Notes under the pieces: generated by a model | Databases searched by the model: none | Seen by the model: the letters and a program-made list of their open reading frames with translations, nothing else | What the model was told of the DNA's origin: nothing | Program-made: the position numbers and the translations under genes | Assembly (NCBI GenBank): GCA_913048385.1 | Contig: CAJWVZ010000001.1 | Coordinates: 62,001 to 126,000, forward strand | DNA: 64,000 nucleotides | DNA from: an uncultured Gammaproteobacteria bacterium | GTDB taxonomy: Bacteria > Pseudomonadota > Gammaproteobacteria > Pseudomonadales > Pseudohongiellaceae | Direction: 5' to 3' | Part shown: positions 53,956-63,121 of the stretch, piece by piece | Numbering within the stretch: position 1 is the stretch's first letter | Layout of the letters: each line of letters opens with the position of its first letter

Positions 53956-55185
53956 TTATACGGATAGCCCAGCAACGTATCCGGAGCTCCACGCCCATTG
54001 AAAGTTGAACCCTCCGAGATGCCCCGTCACATCTAAGACCTCCCCGATGAAGAACAGGTTAGGAAAGTCCTTACACTCCATGCTTTTTGATTTTATGGCA
54101 TCGGTATTTATTCCCCCAAGGGTGACTTCTGCCGTACGATAGCCCTCGGTTGAAGAAGGTTTGACCATCCAGCTATTGAGCAATGCTCCAATACTTTTTA
54201 GTTTTAAATTTTCCCAATCCGCAAGAGGTGATTCAGATTGGTTTGGCCACCAGAGAGCCTCTAAGGCAATGACTAGAGCTCTGGGCATATCTTTTGCTAG
54301 AACTGTTCTTAAAAGTGACTTTGGGCTCTCGTTCTTAATATCAAGCAAATAAGAGGGGGCGTTATGCCCTGGCATCAAATTAATTATCACTGCATCGCCG
54401 GGGGTCCAATAGCTGGAGATTTGCAGAATTGCCGGTCCACTGATGCCTCGATGCGTAAACAGCATATCTTCCGTAAAGTTTATGCCATTGCATGAAGCGT
54501 CAATGCGGGTTGAGCATCCGGTTAGGCCTTTGCACAGCGATAATATCTCGTCGCTGAACATAAACGGGACGAGGCCCGCACTAACGTCTGTGATTGGTAA
54601 GCCAAACGCCCTTGCAATGACGTAACCGATGTCACTGCCTCCTAGGGTCGGTACCGATAGACCGCCACTGGCCACAACTAGCGAGGAACACGACAAAAAC
54701 TCGGTAGTTTTATCATTGCAGGATAGTTCGACGGTGTAAAAATCTGGGGGGGTTTGAGTTGTGCTTTTTACCTTGGCTGAGGTTCTAATCGTGACATTAT
54801 GCTTTGTGCATTCATTCTTAAGAAGGGTAACTATATCGCGTGCAGTGTGCTTACAAAAAAGTTGGCCATTCTTACGCTCTTCATACTCTAAATCATTGCG
54901 TTCGACGAGACTGATAAAATCAGTTTCAGTGTATTGGCTGAGTGCAGATTTACAAAAATGTATATTGTTGGATAAAAAATGTTCAGGTTCTACTTTTCGA
55001 TTGGTAAAGTTACATCGACCCCCACCGGACATTAAAATTTTTTTACCTATTTTTGTTGCGCTTTCGAGAACAAGTACATTTTTCCCTCGTGCGGCGGCTG
55101 TCGCTGCACAAAACAATCCGGCAGCTCCTCCACCTATGATTATTACTTCCCAGAAATTGTCGTGGCGAGACGTTTTATTTGTCAT
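53956..55185 (-). CDS. HI0933/YhiN-family NAD(P)/FAD-dependent oxidoreductase
   Basis: A 409-residue flavoprotein of the HI0933 family. IIGGGAAGLFCAATAAARGKNVLVLES is the FAD-binding beta-alpha-beta, followed by KILMSGGGRCNFTN, the family's diagnostic motif. The C-terminal DVTGHLGGFNFQWAWSSG places a second FAD-contact strand and is equally characteristic. Physiological substrate is unknown. It is the last of three minus-strand genes (dbpA, grxC, this), each separated by about 30 bases. Confidence 0.9.
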   Translation of the reverse strand: MTNKTSRHDNFWEVIIIGGGAAGLFCAATAAARGKNVLVLESATKIGKKILMSGGGRCNFTNRKVEPEHFLSNNIHFCKSALSQYTETDFISLVERNDLEYEERKNGQLFCKHTARDIVTLLKNECTKHNVTIRTSAKVKSTTQTPPDFYTVELSCNDKTTEFLSCSSLVVASGGLSVPTLGGSDIGYVIARAFGLPITDVSAGLVPFMFSDEILSLCKGLTGCSTRIDASCNGINFTEDMLFTHRGISGPAILQISSYWTPGDAVIINLMPGHNAPSYLLDIKNESPKSLLRTVLAKDMPRALVIALEALWWPNQSESPLADWENLKLKSIGALLNSWMVKPSSTEGYRTAEVTLGGINTDAIKSKSMECKDFPNLFFIGEVLDVTGHLGGFNFQWAWSSGYVAGLSV

Positions 55186-55223
55186 TGGCTATAAAGAAAG
55201 CATAGTGTTCTGTGAGATTCATA

Positions 55224-55481
55224 TCACAGATTATCGTAAAGACTTTTAAACTCTCCATTGGCTATAAGAGTGCTCAGTTCTCGATACCCACCCACAGAAT
55301 GGTCATCAACAAAAATTTGCGGCATGGTTCTTTGCCCTGACTTTGTCATGATCTCCGTCATCAATTTCTCATCGCCCTCTAAATTGATTTCATCAAATTG
55401 ATAGTCGTGTGCGCGCAGTAGCTGTTTTGCAGCGTTGCAGAAACTACAAAGGTCCTTGGTGTAAACAGTTATCTTTTTCAT
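55224..55481 (-). CDS. grxC: glutaredoxin GrxC
   Basis: An 85-residue class I glutaredoxin. The redox motif is CSFC rather than the common CPYC, near the N-terminus, and TMPQIFV carries the cis-proline; a GG pair follows at VGGYREL. It reduces protein disulfides and GSH-mixed disulfides using glutathione. I chose the ATG at 55481 over the frame start at 55505 because it begins directly with the first beta-strand, with GAGAA upstream. It lies 27 bases from the dbpA stop. Confidence 0.9.
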   Translation of the reverse strand: MKKITVYTKDLCSFCNAAKQLLRAHDYQFDEINLEGDEKLMTEIMTKSGQRTMPQIFVDDHSVGGYRELSTLIANGEFKSLYDNL

Positions 55482-55508
55482 GGTTTTCTCGGCTTTACAG
55501 AACAAAAT

Positions 55509-56906
55509 CTAATTTAGTTTTTTTACTCTAATCTTTCGGCCCTTTATTCTAATCTCTGAAAGTATTTTTAAGGCAGCTTTTGACGAAGTATTTTCCATTG
55601 CAATATAGCTAATGTTCTCTAAGATATTTATCTTTCCAAGAGAGTCACCACTGATCTCTTTAGTCGCCGTTAAGGCGCCCACGATGTCTCCGGCACTTAT
55701 TTTGTGTTTCCTCCCCGAATTTATAAATAACGTAGTATTCGGTGGATATAATTTGAATACAGATTCTCGTAGCTGTACTGGCATGCTATCAATATGTATA
55801 TCGACTTTTAACAATTTCATAATACGTTTGAAACGATATTCTTCACTGGGTAGAACAAGACTCGCTGTTAGCCCTTCGTGACCCGCTCGACCGGTGCGTC
55901 CCATTCGATGGATATAAGTCTCTGCTTCGGCCGGAAGCTCATAGTTAACGACCAACTCGATTTTCTCAACGTCTATGCCTCTGGCGGCAACATCGGTTGC
56001 GACCAAAATTGAGGTGCTACGATTGGCAAATCGAATTAGAGTTTGGTCTCGATCAAATTGCTCTAGATCACCATGCAGGCTCAGCGCGTGGTGCCCTATT
56101 TTGATAAGGTCGGCTTGGAGCTGTTGAGCTTGAGCTTTCTGGTTACAGAATATCAGCGTCGATTCAGGTCTAAACTCTTTAAGAATGGCATTAAGTTTTT
56201 CAAGGCGATCGTCTCTAGATGCGTGATAAAACTTTTGCTTAATGTTCGCGGTTTTTGCTGATGATTGTATGGTAAGTGTCGTTGGTTGCTGCTGATAAGA
56301 AGAACTTATCTTTAGTATTTCTTCTGGATACGTGGCCGAAAACAATAGCGTCTGCCTTTCTTCAGGACACTCTTGAATAATGAATTCGATGTCGTCTATG
56401 AAACCCATGCTCAACATTCGATCGGCCTCGTCGAGGACTAAGGTGGATGTATCTTTAAGATTTAAGCTGCCTTTTTTTAAGTGTTGGAGGATGCGACCGG
56501 GCGTCCCAACGATGATGTGAGGGTGTCTTTTAAGCGAATTAAGTTGCGCTCCAAGGGGCTTTCCTCCACACAGAGTCAAAACTTTTATGTTCGGCATAAA
56601 TTTAGCGAGTTGACGAATTTCTATGCTCACCTGATCTGCGAGCTCTCTCGTCGGACAAATCACCAAGGACTGAGTGGAATATTTCTTGGAATCTAATGTG
56701 TTGAGCATGCGCAGACCAAAGGCGGCAGTTTTGCCACTCCCAGTTTCAGCTTGCGCAAGAATATCCTTACCCGCTAGTGTAATCGGAAGACTTTCAGCCT
56801 GCACGGCAGTCATCTTTTTATAGCCCAATAAATTCAGGCTTTCCAATAATTCTGCTCTAAGCGAGAGAGAGCTAAAATCCGAGCTTTGTGGGTTGTGTGG
56901 TTCCAC
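55509..56906 (-). CDS. dbpA: DEAD-box RNA helicase DbpA
   Basis: A 465-residue DEAD-box helicase. Motifs in order are AQAETGSGKT (I), PTRELADQV (Ia), VGTPGRI (Ib), LDEADRML (II, DEAD), FSATYP (III, SAT), VATDVAARGIDV and HRMGRTGRAG (VI). The C-terminal ~75 residues form the RNA-binding domain that recognises 23S rRNA helix 92, which makes DbpA an rRNA-dependent ATPase in large-subunit assembly. GTG start with AGGA seven bases upstream. Confidence 0.92.
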   Translation of the reverse strand: MEPHNPQSSDFSSLSLRAELLESLNLLGYKKMTAVQAESLPITLAGKDILAQAETGSGKTAAFGLRMLNTLDSKKYSTQSLVICPTRELADQVSIEIRQLAKFMPNIKVLTLCGGKPLGAQLNSLKRHPHIIVGTPGRILQHLKKGSLNLKDTSTLVLDEADRMLSMGFIDDIEFIIQECPEERQTLLFSATYPEEILKISSSYQQQPTTLTIQSSAKTANIKQKFYHASRDDRLEKLNAILKEFRPESTLIFCNQKAQAQQLQADLIKIGHHALSLHGDLEQFDRDQTLIRFANRSTSILVATDVAARGIDVEKIELVVNYELPAEAETYIHRMGRTGRAGHEGLTASLVLPSEEYRFKRIMKLLKVDIHIDSMPVQLRESVFKLYPPNTTLFINSGRKHKISAGDIVGALTATKEISGDSLGKINILENISYIAMENTSSKAALKILSEIRIKGRKIRVKKLN

Positions 56907-57000
56907 TTAAAAATCCTGCTTTGTGTCGGCGACGCATGATAGCAGCTTACGAACTATAGTACCCACGGTTTGTCCAAGGCCTCCAATATGTAATTAAAAA

Positions 57001-57031
57001 AAAGGGAGACGCCGAATAAGCGTCTCCCTTT
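57001..57031. terminator. intrinsic terminator after the 57075 TonB receptor
   Basis: A 12-bp stem AAAGGGAGACGC / GCGTCTCCCTTT around a 7-base loop. On the minus strand it is followed by a long run of T; on the plus strand the T-run is also present but short. It lies 44 bases beyond the receptor stop codon. Confidence 0.88.
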
Positions 57032-57074
57032 TTACTGGCAGAAATTCTATGCCAGTTAATTTTGAGACATTGAA

Positions 57075-59657
57075 CTAGAAGTTAACGTTCAAACGACCAA
57101 AGTAATAGGCGCCTTGCCATGTTACGGAAGTACCTGAATTGTAGAGCCTACCGCAACAGAAGTCGCTAAGTTCATCCTGATCCGGATACTCGTCAAAGAT
57201 ATTTCGGCCGCCAATTGAGAGCCGAATATTTTCGTTGACTTGATACTGCGCTTCTATGTCAGTGAAGATATTTGAATCGGCGGTTTGAACTCTGAACGGA
57301 TTCCTGTTTGAATTCTCCCATTCGCCATAGTAGTTGAGCCGACCAATGAGCGTAAGGTCCCCAGCTGTATGTCTCGCAGAGTAAACACCTCTCCACCGAG
57401 AGTCGGTATTCAAGAAGTCAAATTGATCCTCTATGTTCAAGTAAGCACTTGGGTCCGAGTCAAAATCTGTCTCATTGAAGTTTACAGAGGCAGTTAGCAA
57501 CGTTGTACCCGCACTCCAGTTAAGAGGATAAGTTGCAACGAAATCCATACCTCTTGTCTCTGTATCAAATGCGTTAGCGAAGTAGAATACGCCGCCAATC
57601 GTGTTTGCTCCTGCAACGCCCGCTGCATCTAACTTCAGATAGTTGGCATAAGCATCGCCTGAAGTTGGATCGGTAGACACGTCTTGCGTAGAGATTGCAT
57701 TGAATCGGTCTTCAAGCTGAATTCGATAAAAATCCAAAGTGAAATCCAATTCTCCAATTGAGCCAACTAATCCTAAGCTTAGGTTTTCAGACAGCTCGGG
57801 CTTAAGCGCGCTTGCGCCAAGGGCCTGTGCAACTGGTCCGCCCGCGGGGAACAAGCCGGTCGCTACTGGAAGACCATCTGGTAATCGAGTAGAGACGTTA
57901 ATCGTGCCTTGCTGACCTGGTGTCGGTGCTCTGAAACCAGTTCCTATCGAACCGCGAAGTGAAATAGTGTCGGACAAGTCTAGCTGTCCAGCAAGCTTGT
58001 AGACAAGCTCTTTGTCAAAGTCGCTGTAGTCCTCATAACGGAGTGCGCCCTGAAGGAATAAAGTGTCCGTGACATCGGCACTTAGATCTGCATACAACGC
58101 CGTAGAGTCGCGCTCATAGCGTTGAGAGAATTGCGGTGAGTACCCGGGAAATCCATTTGAGCCTACGCCCACAACTTGATAAACCGGATCGCTAGAGTCA
58201 GAACAATCAAGCGTCGAGCCAGCAGCAATCACACTTGCCCCAGCAGCACTAGCCGTCATATCGGCATTGCACAGCCCGTGGGGGTCCTTCACAGAATAAG
58301 GACCGGCAGTATAAGAATCAGGCTCTCCCGCAACAACTTCGTAGGCTTCATCTAAGTAACTTGCGCCAAAGGCTAAGACGGTGTTGTCAAAACCTGAGTC
58401 AAGTTCCATTGAGAAATCGGCTTGAAATTGAGTTTCTTCGTTAACTAAGTTGCCGGGTCTAAATGATTCCTTTGACAACGGACCCTGAGACGGGTTTATG
58501 GTGTTCGAGAGCGTATAAGAAATCTCATTTTCGCCGTGACGACCACTAAAGTCGTAGCTTAGCCCACCATCGGTCTCACCTTTTAATCCGCCAACAAAGG
58601 AGAAGTCACTGATTTCTCCGAAGAACCGTGGGGTAAATCCACCCGGATATTTTTCCAACGGGCTATAGATAGATCCGTCGGCCTCTCTAAGATCCTCGAT
58701 GGTGCCGTTGCCCGGATACCGATAGAAAAAGCTGCCGTCGCCCTCACTGTCAGAATGATTAGCGTAACCATAGAGCTCACTATTCTCGCCTACCTGAAGG
58801 CCAGCGTTAATGAACACTCGCGTAGCCTCGGTGTTTGGTTGCCCCCAGGGTTGAACAACATTCCCGGGGCCAGTGTTGGGGTTTCTACTCTTTAGCCCTG
58901 CTCGGTAAGCGTCGTCACCGTCTGTATCCACGCACCACCAAGATTCACAATATTGCTCTCCTCTAACGGTAGCGTCTTGTTCAGAAAACTCGGCAGAGAT
59001 ATTCACAAACCCGTTCTCGCCCAATGAAAAACCGATATTTCCAGCGATAGTTGTCTGATCCCCGTCACCCTCGCTGAACCCGCCTTGGTCCACTGAGAAA
59101 CTAAAACCCTCATTACTGTCCTTGAGGATAAGATTGATCACACCCGCAATCGCGTCTGATCCGTATTGCGCGGCCGCGCCGTCCCGAAGCACTTCGACAT
59201 TTTTTAGTGCAATTGAGGGAATGGTCGCTAAGTCTGGACCCTGACTGCCCGCGCCACCGATCTGCACAAGAGAAGCTCTGTGCCGCCGCTTTGAATTGAC
59301 TAAGACCAAAGTCTTGTCTGTAGGCATGCCTCTAAGCTCAGCAGGGCGGATGAATGAGGCCCCGTCGCTGATTGGCTGCCGGCCGATGTTAAATGAAGGA
59401 ACCAGAGTTTTAATAATGTCGTTGGTGTCCGTGAATGAAACAGCCTCAAGGTCGTCAGCACCAAAGACATCTATTGGCACGGGTGAGTCTGATACGGTTC
59501 TTGGTCTTCCTCTCGCACCTGTCACGACTATTTCTTCGAGCATGGCGTTGCTGGTATCTTGCGCAAAGACCATTGGTGAGAAGCCCGCTGGAACGAGCAA
59601 GCTCAGAGCGATGGCCGATGGTAGCACCCTCCGAGTCGGTTTGTTTCGGTTTGGCAT
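57075..59657 (-). CDS. TonB-dependent receptor (copy 1)
   Basis: An 860-residue outer-membrane receptor. The signal peptide contains RRVLPSAIALSLLVPAGFSPMVFAQ. The plug domain follows, with EEIVVTGARG and the conserved LRDGAAAQYGSDAIAGVINLIL, then a 22-strand barrel ending in an aromatic VNF. TonB-dependent receptors import siderophores, vitamins, nucleosides, lipids or sugars against a gradient; the substrate is not readable. It is a paralogue of the neighbouring receptor, which shares the plug motifs closely. Shine-Dalgarno GGGGAG lies before the ATG. Confidence 0.92.
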   Translation of the reverse strand: MPNRNKPTRRVLPSAIALSLLVPAGFSPMVFAQDTSNAMLEEIVVTGARGRPRTVSDSPVPIDVFGADDLEAVSFTDTNDIIKTLVPSFNIGRQPISDGASFIRPAELRGMPTDKTLVLVNSKRRHRASLVQIGGAGSQGPDLATIPSIALKNVEVLRDGAAAQYGSDAIAGVINLILKDSNEGFSFSVDQGGFSEGDGDQTTIAGNIGFSLGENGFVNISAEFSEQDATVRGEQYCESWWCVDTDGDDAYRAGLKSRNPNTGPGNVVQPWGQPNTEATRVFINAGLQVGENSELYGYANHSDSEGDGSFFYRYPGNGTIEDLREADGSIYSPLEKYPGGFTPRFFGEISDFSFVGGLKGETDGGLSYDFSGRHGENEISYTLSNTINPSQGPLSKESFRPGNLVNEETQFQADFSMELDSGFDNTVLAFGASYLDEAYEVVAGEPDSYTAGPYSVKDPHGLCNADMTASAAGASVIAAGSTLDCSDSSDPVYQVVGVGSNGFPGYSPQFSQRYERDSTALYADLSADVTDTLFLQGALRYEDYSDFDKELVYKLAGQLDLSDTISLRGSIGTGFRAPTPGQQGTINVSTRLPDGLPVATGLFPAGGPVAQALGASALKPELSENLSLGLVGSIGELDFTLDFYRIQLEDRFNAISTQDVSTDPTSGDAYANYLKLDAAGVAGANTIGGVFYFANAFDTETRGMDFVATYPLNWSAGTTLLTASVNFNETDFDSDPSAYLNIEDQFDFLNTDSRWRGVYSARHTAGDLTLIGRLNYYGEWENSNRNPFRVQTADSNIFTDIEAQYQVNENIRLSIGGRNIFDEYPDQDELSDFCCGRLYNSGTSVTWQGAYYFGRLNVNF

Positions 59658-59804
59658 GTATGTCTCCCCTTTAAGAAGTATTTTTCTTGGAACATTTTTA
59701 TGTTGTTGATCCAGCTTCCAGAAACATCAGCTTGAACTACATGCCAATTTCATACTTGGACTCAAGCAAATCTAAAAGATTCTCGTCCAGCATACACAAA
59801 AAAA

Positions 59805-59838
59805 GGGAGGGGAGATACATTTCTGTATCTCCCCTCCC
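59805..59838. terminator. intrinsic terminator after the 59888 TonB receptor
   Basis: A perfect 15-bp stem, GGGAGGGGAGATACA / TGTATCTCCCCTCCC, around a TTTC loop. On the minus strand it is followed by a run of seven T (the plus strand has the A-run at 59798-59804). It is the strongest hairpin in the window. It lies 50 bases beyond the stop of the upstream receptor and so separates the two receptors into independent transcripts. Confidence 0.92.
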
Positions 59839-59887
59839 CAATCTTGATTTCTCTAGTTAACTACGTCTGCGTTCGCAGACGTCTTAA

Positions 59888-62662
59888 TTAGAAGTCTACG
59901 CGGAATCTTGCGTAAACAAAGCGACCTTCGATACCCCAAGGTGTGCTGCCGACATAGGTATTACCAGAACCAACGGTTCCGTCCATGTTTTGCATTTCCA
60001 AGGCACCGTCTTCGTCGAATGCATTGTTTGCACCAACTATGACAGTGTAGTTATCGTTGAACGTATATGCGGCTTCTAGATCCACAACGTTTTCGCCACT
60101 GTAGCACTCGTCCTTGTTAATTGCGCAGTTCAGCATGTAGTTCGTGCCGTTTGCACCGCGAGGACTTGTATCGCCGCTCCAGTTGGAGTCGATCCAGTCG
60201 TCGTAAGTACGCAAGCGCGCTAGGAAGCGGAAGTTATCAATAAAGTGGTTGTACGTGAATACACCACGATTTTGAGGGTTTTGATTCTCAAGCCCAACAA
60301 CTCTGTTTCTGTTAACCTCAGAACCTGCGTTGTCAACTTCAGTCTCAGTCCAGTTCCATGCTGCTACCAAGTTTCCGTTGCCCATTCCACCGAAGTCTAG
60401 GTTCCACGTACCCACTAGGTCGATACCCTGTGTAGTAGTCGCGAAATCATTCGTGTAGAAAGACACTGAACTCAAGTCAGCCGCACCAGGAACACCAAGC
60501 TCCTGCAAGCAGAGGGCAAGGTTACCAGCTGGGTTGGCGCGTGCGCCTGGGCAGGCAACGCCTGCAGGTACATCCCGTCCAGCAATGTTGATTGTACCAG
60601 TGGCCGCAATACGATCCTCAAGCTCGATGTTGAAATAATCAAGAGTCACGTTTATGTCTCCTGTTACATCCCAAACAAAACCGGCTGAGAAGTTCTTCGC
60701 GTCTTCTGGCTTAAGCGCAGACGCACCAAGGAATCCAGCGATTGGATTTGTTGGTGGGATCTGACCGCGCTGCTGTAACTCACCGTCAACGGTTATTGTT
60801 GAAAGCTTAGTTACATTTTCCTGGCCTGGTGTAGGAGCCCTGAAGCCAGTGTTGTATGAAGCACGAACTGAAAGGTCATCAGTCAAACGGTATCGACCCT
60901 GAACCTTGAAGTTTGTAGTGTCGCCGAAGCTTTCGAAATCTTCGTAACGCAGAGCAACACCAGCAGTGAACGCATCAGTAAGGTCAGCCTCTATATCGGT
61001 GTAGAACGCGTAGTTTGATCGGCCCCAATAACCAGACTGCTCTGGGCTGAAACCGGCAAAGCCATGCGCACCAATACTAAGGTTTGCCATAGGTGTTACG
61101 CCGTCAGAGTAAAAGTTGTTGCCCTTGGTGTTCTGGAAGGCAAAGCGCCCAGCATTCCAAGAGTTCTTCTCCCCAACGAGTGTCTCAAAACGCTCGTCAC
61201 GCCACTCACCACCGAATGCAACACTGAGGTCAGATGCAAGGCCATCAACTGGCGTCGTGTAAACAAAGTCTACGTTAACGTTAGTTTCAGACTGAACATT
61301 TGAACCAATGTCAAAGTTCCGCTGGAGCTCTCCATTAACAAAACCATCTGGACCGTTCGAAGGATTCCACGTGTTGTTAAGGAGGAATGAAACCGCGTTT
61401 CGACCGTAGCTGAAGCTTACGTCATACGTAAGGTCCGAGCTGATGTCGCCGCGAATACCACCTACGATGCTAGCGTCTTTGAGCTGACCACCGAACTGAG
61501 GCGTGTAACCACCAGGAACCGCTTGGTTCATCAACCAGCAATTCCCTGGAAGTGCTGCCATAGCAGCAGCATCAGCAGCAACAGCAGCCTGATCTAAAGC
61601 AACACCGTTGCCCCCTGATCCCGGTGATGTTAGTGCAGGGCAGTTCGAAGTGTAGTTAGTCTCACCGCCTTTAAGATTGGTATCAACTACCGCTCGAGTG
61701 CTTCCATTTGTGTAAACACCTGAACGACTGTTTGGGTTTCGGAAATAAAATCCGCCAAGCGTCTCGCGAGAACCGTAGTTACCGAAGGCATAAACTTCCA
61801 TGCTGTCACTAACTTCGATGCCTGAGTTGAAGAAGACATTCCAGTTGTCAAGATACTCCGGACCACCCCAAACTTGTGCGTAAGGAGAAGCAACGTTAGC
61901 TTTCTGCGCGGCGTTGCCGTTTGCAATCAAGTTAGTTGCATCCGTTCTTTGGGTAGATCGGCTAGTGGGGTCTTGCTCCATCCACGAACCCGTGATGTTC
62001 AGGAAGCCGTCGTCGCCAAGAGGTAAACCAATGTTACCCATGATTTGGCTCATACCGCCGTCACCTTCCGCAAACTCTCCAGTACGAGCTTCGAGTGTGA
62101 AGCCCTCCGCTGCGTCGTTGAGCTGGAAGTTAATTACGCCGGCAATAGCATCTGAACCATACTGAGCGGCCGCACCGTCACGTAAGATTTCAGTCTGCTT
62201 GATGGCTAGAGCTGGAATTGCTGAGATGTCAGCGCCTTGTGATCCTGAAGAGAGCGACCCTCCAAGCTCAGCGATAACACCTGAACGGTGTCGACGCTTT
62301 CCATTAACTAAGATGAGCACGTTATCAGGTGGAAGTCCGCGAAGATTCGCTGGACGCACTAAGGTCGCTGCATCAGAAATTTCGTTTCTTGCTACGTTGT
62401 ACGATGGGACAGTTGTTCTCAACATCTCGTCCATGTCAGCAGAGCCCATGTTCAAGAACTCTTCACCGCTAATTACGTCCACAGGTACAGACGAATCTGT
62501 CGCGCTGCGTTGAGCTCGTCTAGAGCCGATCGTTACGATCTCTTCGACGATACCGTCTGCTTGTTGCGCAAGCACAAGTGGCGAGAAGCCAGCCGGTGCG
62601 AGCAGACCAAGCGCTATGGCTGTCGGGAGGACCCGCCTTGCCATTGTAGGTCTATTTGTCAT
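59888..62662 (-). CDS. TonB-dependent receptor (copy 2)
   Basis: A 924-residue outer-membrane receptor. The leader RRVLPTAIALGLLAPAGFSPLVLAQ closely resembles that of its neighbour, as do the plug segments LVNGKRRHRSG and LRDGAAAQYGSDAIAGVINFQL. The barrel ends in RVDF. An Ala-rich insertion (AAVAADAAAMAALPG, near residue 355-370) is encoded by a GCA/GCT-rich stretch and lies in a predicted extracellular loop. Substrate is unknown. AAGGGGAAA precedes the ATG. Its upstream 460 bases are non-coding and contain short repeats that may be regulatory. Confidence 0.92.
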   Translation of the reverse strand: MTNRPTMARRVLPTAIALGLLAPAGFSPLVLAQQADGIVEEIVTIGSRRAQRSATDSSVPVDVISGEEFLNMGSADMDEMLRTTVPSYNVARNEISDAATLVRPANLRGLPPDNVLILVNGKRRHRSGVIAELGGSLSSGSQGADISAIPALAIKQTEILRDGAAAQYGSDAIAGVINFQLNDAAEGFTLEARTGEFAEGDGGMSQIMGNIGLPLGDDGFLNITGSWMEQDPTSRSTQRTDATNLIANGNAAQKANVASPYAQVWGGPEYLDNWNVFFNSGIEVSDSMEVYAFGNYGSRETLGGFYFRNPNSRSGVYTNGSTRAVVDTNLKGGETNYTSNCPALTSPGSGGNGVALDQAAVAADAAAMAALPGNCWLMNQAVPGGYTPQFGGQLKDASIVGGIRGDISSDLTYDVSFSYGRNAVSFLLNNTWNPSNGPDGFVNGELQRNFDIGSNVQSETNVNVDFVYTTPVDGLASDLSVAFGGEWRDERFETLVGEKNSWNAGRFAFQNTKGNNFYSDGVTPMANLSIGAHGFAGFSPEQSGYWGRSNYAFYTDIEADLTDAFTAGVALRYEDFESFGDTTNFKVQGRYRLTDDLSVRASYNTGFRAPTPGQENVTKLSTITVDGELQQRGQIPPTNPIAGFLGASALKPEDAKNFSAGFVWDVTGDINVTLDYFNIELEDRIAATGTINIAGRDVPAGVACPGARANPAGNLALCLQELGVPGAADLSSVSFYTNDFATTTQGIDLVGTWNLDFGGMGNGNLVAAWNWTETEVDNAGSEVNRNRVVGLENQNPQNRGVFTYNHFIDNFRFLARLRTYDDWIDSNWSGDTSPRGANGTNYMLNCAINKDECYSGENVVDLEAAYTFNDNYTVIVGANNAFDEDGALEMQNMDGTVGSGNTYVGSTPWGIEGRFVYARFRVDF

Positions 62663-63121
62663 TTACTTTCCCCTTGTAAGATTGTTTCTCTCACTGTCTA
62701 TATAGATTAACTTGCATGCATGTCTATAAAGATAAAGCCGACTTTCCGTCCCTTGGGGAGACTGTTTTTGTTGGCACACCTTTTTAGCCAGCGCGAATTT
62801 TACGTAAAAAACAATAAAAAGTATATTTTTAAGTCACAAATCACCCATTATTTGACTGTTTTTAGTGTCTAGTCGGATTCACAAGCACAAGATCTAGTGA
62901 ATTGCATATCGAAGGTGAAGTAAATCTTAAACAATTGATTCTTAGTATAATTTTATAGTTTCGCTCCGGCGCTGGCCTAAAGCTCTGATTCTTCCTGATG
63001 TTGTTGAATTAGCCAAAAAACAATTTGCTCGGTTTTTTGCTATTCTTAATTTGCTCATCGGATAAATAAAAGCGGATTGAAAGCCGTGTGTGGGAAGTTA
63101 AGACCTCGAAGGAGAATATTT
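62663..63121. other. divergent intergenic region with short repeats
   Basis: About 460 bases between two divergent genes with no supported ORF. TGTCTATA occurs at 62695-62702 and again at 62721-62728, 26 bases apart, and a palindrome TCTATATAGA lies at 62697-62706. TGCATGCA is between the two copies. A perfect TATAAT is at 62946-62951, oriented toward the NosR-like gene, but no good -35 is visible at the right distance. The stretch is AT-rich. Confidence 0.5.

Noticed and set aside
61556-61600. GCAGCA-like triplet repeat
   Set aside because: This is coding sequence for an Ala-rich loop of a TonB receptor, imperfect and with mixed codons; not an independent repeat.
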